Positions 25,862 to 34,605 of a DNA stretch of 64,000 nt are shown here, piece after piece. Origin of the DNA: Ferdinandcohnia salidurans (GTDB taxonomy: Bacteria > Bacillota > Bacilli > Bacillales > Bacillaceae_L); NCBI RefSeq assembly GCF_042680725.1, contig NZ_JBHUEK010000010.1:310001-374000 (forward strand). The letters run 5' to 3'. A program made the translations under genes and the position numbers. The notes beneath the pieces were generated by a model, which was not told the origin of the DNA, made no database searches, and saw only the letters and a list, made by a program, of their open reading frames with translations. Every line of letters starts with the position of its first letter. Position 1 is the stretch's first letter.

Positions 25862-26629
25862 ATGAGTATTGGAATTGTATTAATGGGCCTTTTTGTCGGT
25901 TTTTTGGTCGGACTAACAGGTGTTGGTGGAGCGGCATTATTAACCCCATTCTTAATCTTAATTGGTATTAATCCACTAATTGCAGTTGGAACAGACTTTG
26001 TCTATAACTCAATTACGAAATTTTTTGGATCTGTACAGCATTTTCGGCAGAAAACAATCAATTTTAAGCTTGTAAAATATTTAGCTATAGGCAGTGTTCC
26101 AAGTGCAATCCTAGCTGTTACTACTTTGCATTTTGTTGGGGGAGATAAACTCCTGCAAGGGGAAATAGTAAAGCATGCCCTTGGATATGTTCTTATGATG
26201 GTTGCCATTGCGACCGTAATAAAAACCTTGTTCAGTTCTCGCTTTACAAGCAGCTCCTATAGTATAAAACCTATTGAAGATAAAGCAAAAGCAACCATTC
26301 TTTTAGGCGCCATCCTTGGTTTTATAGTAGGGTTAACCTCAGTTGGTTCTGGGTCGCTATTTGCCCTTGCCATGCTGCTATTTTACCAATTGCGTGCTTC
26401 GGAATTAGTTGGCACCGACATCGCACATGCGTTTATTTTAGTCACGGTAAGTAGTTTTTTTCACGTAGGTTTTGGAAATGTTGACTTTCTATTGGTTGCA
26501 AATTTACTTTGTGGTTCGATTCCAGGTGTAATCATTGGAAGTACCCTGTCTGCAAAGGTTCCTATGAAACCATTGCAAACCGTAATCGGTGTCATCATTT
26601 TTATAAGTGGTTTGAAGTTAATTTACTAA
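25862..26629 (+). CDS. TauE/SafE-type sulfite/anion exporter family protein
   Basis: A 255-residue membrane protein with about eight hydrophobic segments. The two internal halves each start with the family glycine block (GLFVGFLVGLTGVGGAALLTP near residue 8 and GFIVGLTSVGSGSLFALAML near residue 155). Family members move sulfite, sulfoacetate or similar organosulfur anions. ATG 25862 follows GGGAGCGG; frame-open sequence upstream to 25754 lacks family similarity. It is followed by a terminator. Confidence 0.85.
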   Translation: MSIGIVLMGLFVGFLVGLTGVGGAALLTPFLILIGINPLIAVGTDFVYNSITKFFGSVQHFRQKTINFKLVKYLAIGSVPSAILAVTTLHFVGGDKLLQGEIVKHALGYVLMMVAIATVIKTLFSSRFTSSSYSIKPIEDKAKATILLGAILGFIVGLTSVGSGSLFALAMLLFYQLRASELVGTDIAHAFILVTVSSFFHVGFGNVDFLLVANLLCGSIPGVIIGSTLSAKVPMKPLQTVIGVIIFISGLKLIY

Positions 26630-26661
26630 CCCAAAAATGTGAATACATTGCTAACTATATT

Positions 26662-26687
26662 GCCTTGGTGTAAAATTACACTAAGGC
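26662..26687 (+). terminator. Terminator of the TauE-like gene
   Basis: A 12-bp stem (GCCTTGGTGTAA with TTACACTAAGGC) is followed by TTTT. Confidence 0.75.
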
Positions 26688-26741
26688 TTTTGTGTGTACT
26701 AAATATAATAAGTAGCGTTACTTTTGAAATAGGTGATTGAC

Positions 26742-27200
26742 ATGGATAAAGAACAATTAACGAAATTGCTTTCCGAAAAAATGAAGCTTATCCGGACTGA
26801 AAAAGGATATACACAAGATAAAATGGCAGAAATCTTGGGGATCTCAAAAAAGACGTTGGTGCAAATTGAAAAAGGAAGAATCCAAGCAGGTTGGACATGT
26901 GTTGTCGCTGTTTGCGCATTATTTCGAGATAGTGAAATTATTCAAACGACGTTAGGCGGAGATCCTGTTGATGTCATTGAAATCGTTGGACGAAATGGGA
27001 TTGACCGGGCTAAGGAACGTACAATGGGTGGAAAGCTTTGGTGGAAGGACCTTCAGGGGGAAGGGAAGTTTCGTCTTCAACAAAATGTGATTAGCCAGCA
27101 TTATCGTATTTTGGACGAAGCTAATTTTCGATGGTATTCTTCGTTCGATAAAGAGGAAGCTTACAACAGACTAGTTGAACTTTCAACTGAATCAAATTAA
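26742..27200 (+). CDS. XRE-type HTH transcriptional regulator
   Basis: A 152-residue protein with an N-terminal Cro/CI helix-turn-helix (about residues 4-58; TQDKMAEILGISKKTLVQIEKGR). The C-terminal part (WWKDLQGEGKFRLQQNVISQHYRILDEANFRWYSSFDKEEAYNRL) is a separate, unrecognised domain. ATG 26742 has AGGTGA 5 bases upstream. It is a single-gene unit between two terminators; its targets are unknown. Confidence 0.82.
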   Translation: MDKEQLTKLLSEKMKLIRTEKGYTQDKMAEILGISKKTLVQIEKGRIQAGWTCVVAVCALFRDSEIIQTTLGGDPVDVIEIVGRNGIDRAKERTMGGKLWWKDLQGEGKFRLQQNVISQHYRILDEANFRWYSSFDKEEAYNRLVELSTESN

Positions 27201-27204
27201 AAAC

Positions 27205-27224
27205 GGGGCAAACTACTTAGCCCC
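27205..27224. terminator. Terminator between the HTH gene and the small minus-strand ORF
   Basis: A GGGGC / GCCCC stem lies directly after the HTH stop and is followed by ATTTTTCTTTTT. Confidence 0.7.
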
Positions 27225-27323
27225 ATTTTTCTTTTTCTTTGCTGTTTTACTCTTTGAATACGTAGATGAAGTTAAGTTGTTGTTTACTGCAGCTTCTTCG
27301 TTAAGTCGTTCTTTTTTAGCCAT
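27213..27323 (-). CDS. Small lysine-rich protein, 36 residues
   Basis: A 36-codon ORF with ATG preceded by GGAGG at 9 bases. The product starts MAKKERLNEEAAVNNN and ends TAKKKKNGAK, giving a strongly basic tail. I do not recognise a family. The good ribosome binding site, and the neighbouring 53-codon gene on the same strand 22 bp upstream, suggest a small operon. It may be a short spore or nucleic-acid binding peptide, but this is not shown. Confidence 0.6.
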   Translation of the reverse strand: MAKKERLNEEAAVNNNLTSSTYSKSKTAKKKKNGAK

Positions 27324-27345
27324 TTAACTTCCTCCATGTCATTCA

Positions 27346-27507
27346 TTAATGGTCGATGGAAAAATCATCGTAGCGTTCATTTAGGTATTCATTTTCGCCT
27401 GTTGCGAAATTTATATTTCGAAGATCAAGCTCTGGGTCAAGCTGATTGACAAGCTGTTCTTCTTTGCTTTGTGTTAGTCTAAATAAGTCTCTATCTCTGT
27501 CTTTCAT
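27346..27507 (-). CDS. Small acidic protein, 53 residues, unknown
   Basis: A 53-codon ORF with GAGG 8 bases before ATG. The product (MKDRDRDLFRLTQSKEEQLV...) is hydrophilic, alternating Arg and Asp at the start and acidic at the end, with no cysteines or membrane segment. No family is recognised. It lies just upstream of the lysine-rich 36-residue gene on the same strand; their opposite charges raise the possibility that they act together, which is inference. Confidence 0.65.
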   Translation of the reverse strand: MKDRDRDLFRLTQSKEEQLVNQLDPELDLRNINFATGENEYLNERYDDFSIDH

Positions 27508-27624
27508 TGATTTTTACCTCCTCGTGTTTTTATCATGTCCTAAACAGAATAAATTTCATTCTATAAAATAAAAAAGAACGATAGGCAAATTTTTACCTTC
27601 GTTCCACAGTGGACTATTCATTTT

Positions 27625-28056
27625 TTACCGCCATCTTAATGCAATTGTTAACTGACTCGATTTAGTGCCGCCTACACTTGCTTCTAATTGAAGATTTAAA
27701 CCATCAGGATTAAAGGTCGCTTTAACATTAGACTTAATTCCTGTTGATTTTAACAGTCGATCGACTTCCTTATCATTTGATGCCTGTGCAGCAGCCATTA
27801 CCTGTTTTGCAAATTCTTTTGAATCAGCTAATTTAGCAAGCATTATGCTTGCATCCATCATTAGAATTCTCATTTCTTCTGCAGATTCCTTAAATAACGT
27901 CGGGTCAACTTCCGGTAATTTTCGATAATATGGGGCTGGATAATACGTCCTAGGGTCAGGAAACACGGAATGTCTTGTGATGTTAGAATAATATCCTGGA
28001 TACAAAACCGTCCTTGGTGGTCCTTGATGCCCATAGATAAATGGATGATAGTACAA
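27625..28056 (-). CDS. yuzC: YuzC-like inner spore coat protein
   Basis: A 143-residue protein. The N-terminal 50 residues are rich in Y, P, H and R (MYYHPFIYGHQGPPRTVLYPGYYS), typical of spore coat proteins. The rest is a helical then beta region (FKESAEEMRILMMDASIMLAKLA; QLEASVGGTKSSQLTIALRWR). It resembles B. subtilis YuzC, an inner coat protein. The TTG start at 28056 is 7 bases from GGAGG. Assignment rests on composition, size and location near mrp. Confidence 0.65.
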   Translation of the reverse strand: MYYHPFIYGHQGPPRTVLYPGYYSNITRHSVFPDPRTYYPAPYYRKLPEVDPTLFKESAEEMRILMMDASIMLAKLADSKEFAKQVMAAAQASNDKEVDRLLKSTGIKSNVKATFNPDGLNLQLEASVGGTKSSQLTIALRWR

Positions 28057-28135
28057 CTCTAGACCTCCCTTATCAAAATTCCCTTACAATATATGTTAAT
28101 TTTTCGATAAGGTGCTTTTTACCGTTGCTTCCGCT

Positions 28136-28990
28136 TTACTTCCGTTCAATGCCCAACATCTTTAACACAATTCCTTCCCACCTGTTCCAAGGAAGAACAT
28201 TCTTTAGAAATATTGAGGACCTTACTCCTTTTCCCACAGGGTAGCGAAGTTTGGACAAGGAACCCTTTTGGGCAAGCTTTACAATGAACTGTGCAACCTC
28301 AAGAGGGTCACCATATGAATTTTGGCCTTTTTCAAGTCTTGCAAGGATTTTCTTCATCATATGATGATAGGGAGATGTGGATTGCAATGATTGTTCCGCT
28401 ATCTTTGTTCCGCTGCTCCAAATATTCGTTTGGAATGAGCCAGGTTCAATTAGGGCAACGTCTATACCAAAAGGTCTTACTTCTAGCTGTAATGATTCAG
28501 ACCATCCTTCTAAGGCGAATTTAGAGGCAACATAAGGAGATAGACCTGGAAACCCAATTTTCCCACTGATACTGCTAAGATTAATGATTTTTCCCGATCC
28601 TTGATGTCTCATATATGGGAGAACAAGTTTTGTAACTTCAATTAACCCGAAAAAATTGGTTTCAAATTGGGCTTTGTATTCATTCAGCGAAATTTCTTCG
28701 ACAAACCCGCCTGTTGCAAATCCAGCGTTGTTCAATAGGATATCAATTCTCCCAAGCTTATCTAGAGTTCCCATAAAATCATGTAAGGACTTAGCATCCG
28801 TCACATCCAATTGACAAAAAAGAAGATTTTCTTCTAAAGTAGAATCATTTAATTTATGTAGTACATTTTTTTTCTTTTCTAAATCTCTCATTGTTGCTAC
28901 AACAAAGTAGCCTTTTTTCAGAAACTCGATTGAACTTAAGAGTCCAAATCCACCTGAAGCACCAGTTATGATCACTATGGGTTTTTCCAC
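28136..28990 (-). CDS. Short-chain dehydrogenase/reductase
   Basis: A 284-residue SDR-family oxidoreductase with TGASGGFG at residues 10-17 (cofactor binding), NNAG, a catalytic Ser in NLSSISG, and YVASKFALEG (Tyr-x3-Lys). The C-terminus is typical of the retinol-dehydrogenase-like classical SDRs in Bacillus. The substrate is unknown. The GTG start follows AAGGAGAG. Confidence 0.88.
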   Translation of the reverse strand: MEKPIVIITGASGGFGLLSSIEFLKKGYFVVATMRDLEKKKNVLHKLNDSTLEENLLFCQLDVTDAKSLHDFMGTLDKLGRIDILLNNAGFATGGFVEEISLNEYKAQFETNFFGLIEVTKLVLPYMRHQGSGKIINLSSISGKIGFPGLSPYVASKFALEGWSESLQLEVRPFGIDVALIEPGSFQTNIWSSGTKIAEQSLQSTSPYHHMMKKILARLEKGQNSYGDPLEVAQFIVKLAQKGSLSKLRYPVGKGVRSSIFLKNVLPWNRWEGIVLKMLGIERK

Positions 28991-29105
28991 ACTTTTCTCT
29001 CCTTAATCCATTTAAAAAGGTTTCTAATATTATCCATTTAATCTTATAATAGAAAGAAGTGAGTATCTACAATTTAATATTTCAACCTGATAAGGCAGGG
29101 ATAAG

Positions 29106-29708
29106 ATGGACCTAAGTGAAATCGTGTCAATTATTCAGGAAAACGGATATATAGGACTTTATTTATGGTTGTGGGTGGGGGCTTTTATCATTCCAATCCC
29201 TAATGAAGTCATTGTTTCAACAATTGGATTTTTTGCTTCAGAGGATGTTTTTGTACCTTGGAGGATTTTTTTAGTTACATATGCAGGTATTCTAACAGCC
29301 GTCACTACCAGTTATATCTTTGGGCGCTTTGCAGGACATGCGATGGTTGTCCTCTTAAATAAACAAAATAAGATGAGAAAAAAGATTGACCGTGGATTAT
29401 CTCTTATTGAAAAATACAATACGTTTGCGTTGGCTTTTTGTTACTTCGTACCAGGTTTTCGTATTCTATTTCCGTTCTTATTCGGTTTTAGTAAATTATC
29501 CTTCTTAAAATTTGCAACTACGCTGTACACAGCTATATTTGTATGGGTGTCCATCATTTTTTCTGTTGGGTATTTTGCAGGGGAAGAGTTCATAGACGGT
29601 TTTATTAAATATTACGATATTGTCATTGGTATAGCTGTTGCAGCATTGGTAGTATTTGTATTGGTTAAGATAAAAAAGACGCGAAAACTCCGGAAGCTTT
29701 CACATTGA
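29106..29708 (+). CDS. DedA-family membrane protein
   Basis: A 200-residue protein with four to five membrane segments. Family features are the re-entrant segment near the N-terminus (PIPNEVIVSTIGFFAS) and the FCYFVPGFRILFPFLFG motif with the conserved F/Y-x-P-G-x-R. DedA proteins are linked to lipid carrier recycling, membrane potential and envelope stress. It may be co-transcribed with the lipoprotein gene starting 16 bp downstream. Confidence 0.88.
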   Translation: MDLSEIVSIIQENGYIGLYLWLWVGAFIIPIPNEVIVSTIGFFASEDVFVPWRIFLVTYAGILTAVTTSYIFGRFAGHAMVVLLNKQNKMRKKIDRGLSLIEKYNTFALAFCYFVPGFRILFPFLFGFSKLSFLKFATTLYTAIFVWVSIIFSVGYFAGEEFIDGFIKYYDIVIGIAVAALVVFVLVKIKKTRKLRKLSH

Positions 29709-29723
29709 GAGGATGTCCTAAAA

Positions 29724-30785
29724 ATGAAAAAGCTATCTTTATTTCTAGTATTATCTATAATAGCTGGTTGTTCAGAGAAACAGCCCCTTGATGAACCTGT
29801 AAAGGAAACTGTTTCGAATCCGACTATTATTGCGACAAACCTTACCATTCCATGGATGATAACCAAAACAGACGGAACCTTTCTCATACCGGAACGTGTT
29901 GGGAGGTTGTCAGAAATTGAGGAAGCTACCGGGAAAGTAACGCCACAGCAGCTAAACCTTCAAAAAGAAATTGTACATCAAGGGGAGGGCGGCTTTTTAG
30001 GATTTACGCTTGCACTCGATTATGAGAACTCAAATCAGGCATTTTTGTATCATACATACCTGGAGAACGGAGGAATTTTAAATCGCGTGATTCTTGTCGA
30101 AAGAAACGATTCAACTTGGGAAGAAAAGTCAGTCTTACTTGAGGGAATCCCCGGTGGAAGAATTCATAATGGGGGTCGAATTAAAATTGGCCCAGATCAA
30201 AAACTTTATGTTACAGCAGGTGATGCAGGAGTTCCGGAAAACTCTCAAAACAAAACAAGCCTAGCAGGCAAAATCCTTCGAATGAACCTAGATGGCTCTA
30301 TTCCGAATGACAATCCTTTTCCTAACTCCTATGTCTATTCATATGGTCATCGGAACCCTCAAGGGCTTGCATGGGATGAAAAAGGAACATTATACAGCAC
30401 AGAACATGGACAAAGTGCACATGATGAGATTAATCTAATTGAACCGGGTAAAAACTACGGATGGCCTGTTATTGAAGGGGATGAGACTGAGGCTGGTATG
30501 ATAACACCAATTTATCATACAGGCGAGGAAACATGGGCACCTTCTGGAATCGATTATGCAAATGGCAAGCTTTATATCGCCACATTACGGGGCACGAAAG
30601 TGAGAAGCTATGATGTTGAGTCAGGTAGAATTGACACGATTCTTGATATCAGTAGCCGAATGAGAGACGTGTACATAGAAGATAGTACCCTTTATACCAT
30701 TACAAATAACACAGACGGACGCGGGAATCCAAAAGAAGATGATGACAAGCTTCTTTCAATCCCATTATCAGCAATTCGGAAATAA
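29724..30785 (+). CDS. PQQ-dependent sugar dehydrogenase-like lipoprotein
   Basis: A 353-residue lipoprotein: signal peptide ending in the lipobox IAGC (Cys at about residue 15). It then has a six-bladed beta-propeller of the glucose/sorbosone dehydrogenase (YliI/Asd) family. Typical blocks are HNGGRIKIGPDQKLYVTAGDAG, YGHRNPQGLAWD, STEHGQSAHDEIN and NYGWPVIEG. Family members oxidise aldose sugars using PQQ. No PQQ synthesis genes are visible here, so cofactor supply or even catalysis is uncertain. It is 20 bp upstream of a thioesterase gene. Confidence 0.87.
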   Translation: MKKLSLFLVLSIIAGCSEKQPLDEPVKETVSNPTIIATNLTIPWMITKTDGTFLIPERVGRLSEIEEATGKVTPQQLNLQKEIVHQGEGGFLGFTLALDYENSNQAFLYHTYLENGGILNRVILVERNDSTWEEKSVLLEGIPGGRIHNGGRIKIGPDQKLYVTAGDAGVPENSQNKTSLAGKILRMNLDGSIPNDNPFPNSYVYSYGHRNPQGLAWDEKGTLYSTEHGQSAHDEINLIEPGKNYGWPVIEGDETEAGMITPIYHTGEETWAPSGIDYANGKLYIATLRGTKVRSYDVESGRIDTILDISSRMRDVYIEDSTLYTITNNTDGRGNPKEDDDKLLSIPLSAIRK

Positions 30786-30806
30786 ACGAGAACGAGGAGA
30801 AGAAGA

Positions 30807-31190
30807 ATGGTAGAAAATTCGTTAATCAAGGCTTTAGGGATTACAATTGATGAGGTGACACCTGACCGAGTGACAGCGACTATGCCAGTTGATGAACGCA
30901 CACGTCAGCCTTTTGGTGTTTTGCATGGTGGTGCATCTGTTGCGTTAGCGGAAACTGTTGCAAGTATAGGCACATACAATTTAGTAGATCGTGATACACA
31001 AGGTTGTGCAGGTCTTGAAATTAATGCGAACCATATTCGCGCAAAAAGGGATGGCATCGTAAAAGCAATCGGAACTCCCCTCCATAAAGGAAAAACAACA
31101 ATGGTTTGGGATGTAAAAATAGTCGACGAAGAAGATAACCTAATCTGCGTATCACGCTGCACCACAGCAGTTATCAACTTGAAAAAATAA
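30807..31190 (+). CDS. yuxO: Hotdog-fold thioesterase (YuxO/MenI-like)
   Basis: A 127-residue PaaI/4HBT-type thioesterase. The motif GVLHGGASVALAET holds the catalytic region (HGG, Glu), and NANHIRAK is also typical. It matches B. subtilis YuxO/MenI, which hydrolyses 1,4-dihydroxy-2-naphthoyl-CoA in menaquinone synthesis and is also beside mrp. A general acyl-CoA thioesterase is the alternative. Confidence 0.83.
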   Translation: MVENSLIKALGITIDEVTPDRVTATMPVDERTRQPFGVLHGGASVALAETVASIGTYNLVDRDTQGCAGLEINANHIRAKRDGIVKAIGTPLHKGKTTMVWDVKIVDEEDNLICVSRCTTAVINLKK

Positions 31191-31200
31191 AGCCCAAAAA

Positions 31201-31225
31201 AGCGAGGACCTCAAGTGTCCTCGCT
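31201..31225. terminator. Bidirectional terminator yuxO / mrpG
   Basis: A 9-bp perfect stem (31201-31209 with 31217-31225), A-rich before and TTACTTTATT after, lies between convergent transcripts. It ends the mrp operon. Confidence 0.85.
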
Positions 31226-31230
31226 TTACT

Positions 31231-31620
31231 TTATTGACTCACTTTTTCTCTTTCTTTTTCTTTTACCTTTGAATGGTGCACCTTGTCTTTTAGGTCATCT
31301 TGGGAGCTTTTTTCCCAAAGTGGAACCTTTGTATTATAGGCAGCGCGGCTAATCAAATGTCCGGCAACTGGTGATGTCAGAAAGAGAAAGACGAATCCCA
31401 GAATCAACCTCGCATTCATATAGCCTTCAATGAGCCAGAAGTATAGAAACGTTCCAAGTAATATCGAAAGAACCCCTAATGTCCCACTTTTAGATACTGC
31501 ATGGTTTCTTGTGTACACATCGGGTAAACGGAGAATTCCAATCGCACTTAATATGCTTAAAAGTGCTCCGAACAAAATAATGACTGCGAACAAAATTTTA
31601 AGCGTCTCGGTCATGTTCAA
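31231..31620 (-). CDS. mrpG: Mrp antiporter subunit G
   Basis: A 129-residue membrane protein with three hydrophobic segments, typical of MnhG/MrpG (GALLSILSAIGILRLPDVYTRNHAVSKSGTLG). It is the last gene of the seven-subunit Na+(K+)/H+ antiporter. The TTG at 31620 has AAGGAG 6-7 bases upstream; ATG at 31614 is also possible. The start overlaps the end of mrpF by 23 bases. The C-terminal 35 residues are charged. Confidence 0.93.
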   Translation of the reverse strand: MNMTETLKILFAVIILFGALLSILSAIGILRLPDVYTRNHAVSKSGTLGVLSILLGTFLYFWLIEGYMNARLILGFVFLFLTSPVAGHLISRAAYNTKVPLWEKSSQDDLKDKVHHSKVKEKEREKVSQ

Positions 31621-31882
31621 TTACGACTCCTTTCTCAAGGAACTTCGAAAAGGCTACCGTGCCAACAAAGGCTACAATCGCAATCAGTAAGATGACCTCA
31701 AGGAATGAATTTGAGCGCAGAATGACTGAAATAATCGCTGTAATTCCAACTAAATTGACTCCAATTGCATCGAGTGCAATGACCTTGTCAGAAATCGAAG
31801 GTCCCTTAATCACACGGTATAAATAAGCAATTGTTGAAACCGATAAGAGGACAAGTGCAATATTAAGTATAATCTCAAACAT
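31598..31882 (-). CDS. mrpF: Mrp antiporter subunit F
   Basis: A 94-residue protein with three membrane segments, including the family motif RVIKGPSISDKVIALDAIG. In B. subtilis MrpF also carries cholate/bile salt efflux. The start ATG overlaps the mrpE stop by one base (TAATG), so translation is coupled. Confidence 0.93.
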   Translation of the reverse strand: MFEIILNIALVLLSVSTIAYLYRVIKGPSISDKVIALDAIGVNLVGITAIISVILRSNSFLEVILLIAIVAFVGTVAFSKFLEKGVVIEHDRDA

Positions 31883-32358
31883 TATCGGCTCACCTCCATA
31901 ATTGCTTTTTCAAATGTACTTTTAATTGAATCTATTGCCTCATCCACATCTTGTAAATCCATGGCATGAACATAGATTAATTTTTTATCATCTGAAATAT
32001 CCATTACCAATGTACCGGGAGTCAGCGTAATTAAATTTGAGAGGACCATGATTTCCCAGTCTTTTTCTAATTGAATCGGCAATGCAAAAATTCCAGGTTT
32101 GATATCAAGCTTTGGCTTTACAACTACCTTCATAATGGCGTAATTTGATAGAATTAATTCTCTAAAGAAAATGAAGATTAGTTTAATCACAGCCCACACA
32201 TTATTGAGATAAAATCGGTGTGAGAAGGACCGACGTAAAACAAAGATGAGAAAAAGACCAATCAAATATCCGCCAAAAAAGGATCCAAAGTCATAAGAAT
32301 TCGAGATAAACATCCACGAAACGGCAATAAAAATATTTAAAACCAATTGCAACAACAT
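31882..32358 (-). CDS. mrpE: Mrp antiporter subunit E
   Basis: A 158-residue membrane protein, MnhE/MrpE family (GGYLIGLFLIFVLRR; LSNLITLTPGTLVMDISDDKKLIYVHAMD). ATG 32358 was chosen because AAAGGAG lies just before it and the length matches MrpE; the open frame runs further upstream inside mrpD without a proper start. The ribosome binding site overlaps the mrpD stop. Confidence 0.93.
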   Translation of the reverse strand: MLLQLVLNIFIAVSWMFISNSYDFGSFFGGYLIGLFLIFVLRRSFSHRFYLNNVWAVIKLIFIFFRELILSNYAIMKVVVKPKLDIKPGIFALPIQLEKDWEIMVLSNLITLTPGTLVMDISDDKKLIYVHAMDLQDVDEAIDSIKSTFEKAIMEVSR

Positions 32359-32363
32359 AATAT

Positions 32364-33845
32364 CTACTCCTTTAAGACAGCCTGGACATAGATGGATGGG
32401 TCCGTTAAATCTTGAGCTGCTTGCGAGATATACGGATAGAACCATTCAGCACCAAATCCAAGTGCAATTGAGAGTGAAAGTAGAAGAGTGATTGGAAGTA
32501 GTAGTCCTTTTGTTGTTCCTTTTTCTTCTTCTTTCCTAAGCTTTGCTTCACCCCAGAAACCGTTAATGAAGATTTTCATTACCGAATAGAGGACTAGAAG
32601 ACTTGAAATTAAAATTGCCGCAACCAGTGCATAATGCTCAGCAGCAAGGCTTCCTTTAACAATTAGAAGTTTGCCGACGAAACCACTAAATGGAGGAATA
32701 CCTGCAAGTGAAATGGTTGCAATGAAGAACATCCAGCCTAAATATGGATGATGGTTGATTAAACCGCCCATTTTCTTTAAATTGCTTGTCCCCGTTATGA
32801 CAATCATCGCTCCAACTAATAGGAAGAGGGCAGCTTTGATAATCATGTCATGAATTAAGTAGTAAATCGACCCAGTAAGTGATGTCGGTGTTAAGGTTGC
32901 AACACCTACTAAAATAACACCTACTGCTGTTAAGATATTGTAAATAATAATTTGTTTAACATCCCAGTATGCAACAGCTCCAATTACACCAACTAGAATT
33001 GTAAACCCTGCAAGGATTCCGATTAAGGTATGAGTAAAACCTGTATCGTGATAGAAAATAATCGTAAACGTTCGAATGATTGAATATACTCCAACCTTCG
33101 TTAATAACGCTCCAAATAGAGCTGTTATCGGTGTTGGTGGAGCATTATAAGAACCAGGCAACCAGAAAAATAGCGGGAAGATTGCACCTTTCAACCCGAA
33201 TACGACTAAAAATAGGATTGAGATAACAGTCACAATACCTGGTTGTCCAAGTTCACTAATTTTTGCTGATAAATCAGCCATATTAACTGTTCCTGTTACT
33301 GCGTATAAATAGGCAACGGCAATAACAAAAAGGGCAGATGAGATCACGTTTACCAAGATGTACTTAATTGATTCACGTAATTGTGGCTTTGTCCCACCAT
33401 GAACAATTAGGACATAAGAAGCCATTAGCATGACCTCGAAAAATACGAAGAGGTTGAAAAGATCTCCAGTTAAGAATGCACCTAGTACACCAACCATTAG
33501 GAATTGTACTGCCGCATAGTAGAAGAAAGCTTCTCTTTCTTTCCCGATATTCTTGAATGAATAGATTGTACACGCCAAGACTACAATACTGCCTGTAGTA
33601 ACTAGTAGTGAAGCAAGCATATCGGCTACTAGTACTATTCCGAAAGGAGCGTCCCAGTCACCGAGGTTAAGAGTTTGAATCCCATTATGATAGACCTGAT
33701 TAACAAGGCTCAATGACACAATGACAGTTAGAATTGTTGAGATTAAGCTGATAACTCTTGATGCTTTCGTATATTTATTTACAAAGATAAGTATGATTCC
33801 CGTCATGAGAGGAATCAATATTGGAAGGATTACAAAATTATTCAT
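32364..33845 (-). CDS. mrpD: Mrp antiporter subunit D
   Basis: A 493-residue protein with about 14 membrane helices, homologous to the antiporter-like subunits of respiratory complex I (NuoM/N). It has a conserved Lys/Glu-bearing helix region (FEVMLMASYVLIVHGG; KGAIFPLFFWLPGSYNAPPTPITALFGALLTKVGVY). With MrpA it is thought to form the cation/proton pathway. ATG 33845 gives the usual MNNFVILPILIP start; ATG 33854 is possible. It overlaps the end of mrpC by 8 bases. Confidence 0.95.
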   Translation of the reverse strand: MNNFVILPILIPLMTGIILIFVNKYTKASRVISLISTILTVIVSLSLVNQVYHNGIQTLNLGDWDAPFGIVLVADMLASLLVTTGSIVVLACTIYSFKNIGKEREAFFYYAAVQFLMVGVLGAFLTGDLFNLFVFFEVMLMASYVLIVHGGTKPQLRESIKYILVNVISSALFVIAVAYLYAVTGTVNMADLSAKISELGQPGIVTVISILFLVVFGLKGAIFPLFFWLPGSYNAPPTPITALFGALLTKVGVYSIIRTFTIIFYHDTGFTHTLIGILAGFTILVGVIGAVAYWDVKQIIIYNILTAVGVILVGVATLTPTSLTGSIYYLIHDMIIKAALFLLVGAMIVITGTSNLKKMGGLINHHPYLGWMFFIATISLAGIPPFSGFVGKLLIVKGSLAAEHYALVAAILISSLLVLYSVMKIFINGFWGEAKLRKEEEKGTTKGLLLPITLLLSLSIALGFGAEWFYPYISQAAQDLTDPSIYVQAVLKE

Positions 33846-34179
33846 CGCTATCATTTCCCCTTAATTTATCCATGTTATCCGTTCCAAGCTCTTGATAGGA
33901 GCGATACGCAAGCACTAGAATAAACGATGTTACCCCAAAGCTAATTACGATCGCGGTTAAAATAAGGGCTTGTGGAAGTGGATCAACATATGCCTTCGTA
34001 CCTTCTACTAAAATAGGAGCAGCTCCATGCTTTAACCCACCCATCGTTAAAATCAATAAATGGGCACCATGACTTAGCAAACCTGTCCCAATAATGACAC
34101 GAATTAGACTTTTTGAAAGCATCATATATGTCGCTGCCGTAAACAAAATACCGATAACAATAGCCATTAAAATCTCCAT
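33838..34179 (-). CDS. mrpC: Mrp antiporter subunit C
   Basis: A 113-residue protein with three membrane segments, related to complex I subunit NuoK. Typical are the LIRVIIGTGLLSHGAHLLIL helix and DPLPQALILTAIVISFG. The start is 3 bases after the mrpB stop. Confidence 0.94.
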   Translation of the reverse strand: MEILMAIVIGILFTAATYMMLSKSLIRVIIGTGLLSHGAHLLILTMGGLKHGAAPILVEGTKAYVDPLPQALILTAIVISFGVTSFILVLAYRSYQELGTDNMDKLRGNDSDE

Positions 34180-34182
34180 AAA

Positions 34183-34605
34183 TCATTCATCCTCCCCGAT
34201 TGTTTGGATAATGGTCATGGTTACTCCTACAACAACTAAATAAACACCGGTATCGAATAATACAGCAGTGGCAAGTTCTGTTTTCCCGAAAATTGGTAAA
34301 TTAAAGTAACCAAATGTATGGGATAAGAAGGGTACATCGAAAAAGAATGAACCCATTGCAGTTAAAGTTGCAATTAATAACCCGAGAGCCGCAACCTTTT
34401 TAAAGTCAAAAGGCAAGGCTTTTTTTACAGTTTTCATATCGAATGCTAAAAGGAGAAGGACGATTGCTGCAGCTGAAATCAGTCCACCGATAAATCCTCC
34501 TCCTGGAGTATTATGACCTGCAAAAAAGAGATTCAAGGAATAGGCAAGAATAATGAAAACAGTTATCTTTGTTGCTGTTTGTAGGATTAAATCATTTGTT
34601 TTCAT
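34183..34605 (-). CDS. mrpB: Mrp antiporter subunit B
   Basis: A 140-residue membrane protein, MnhB/MrpB family (FFAGHNTPGGGFIGGLISAAAIVLLLLAFD). Its ATG overlaps the mrpA stop by 4 bases. Confidence 0.95.
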   Translation of the reverse strand: MKTNDLILQTATKITVFIILAYSLNLFFAGHNTPGGGFIGGLISAAAIVLLLLAFDMKTVKKALPFDFKKVAALGLLIATLTAMGSFFFDVPFLSHTFGYFNLPIFGKTELATAVLFDTGVYLVVVGVTMTIIQTIGEDE

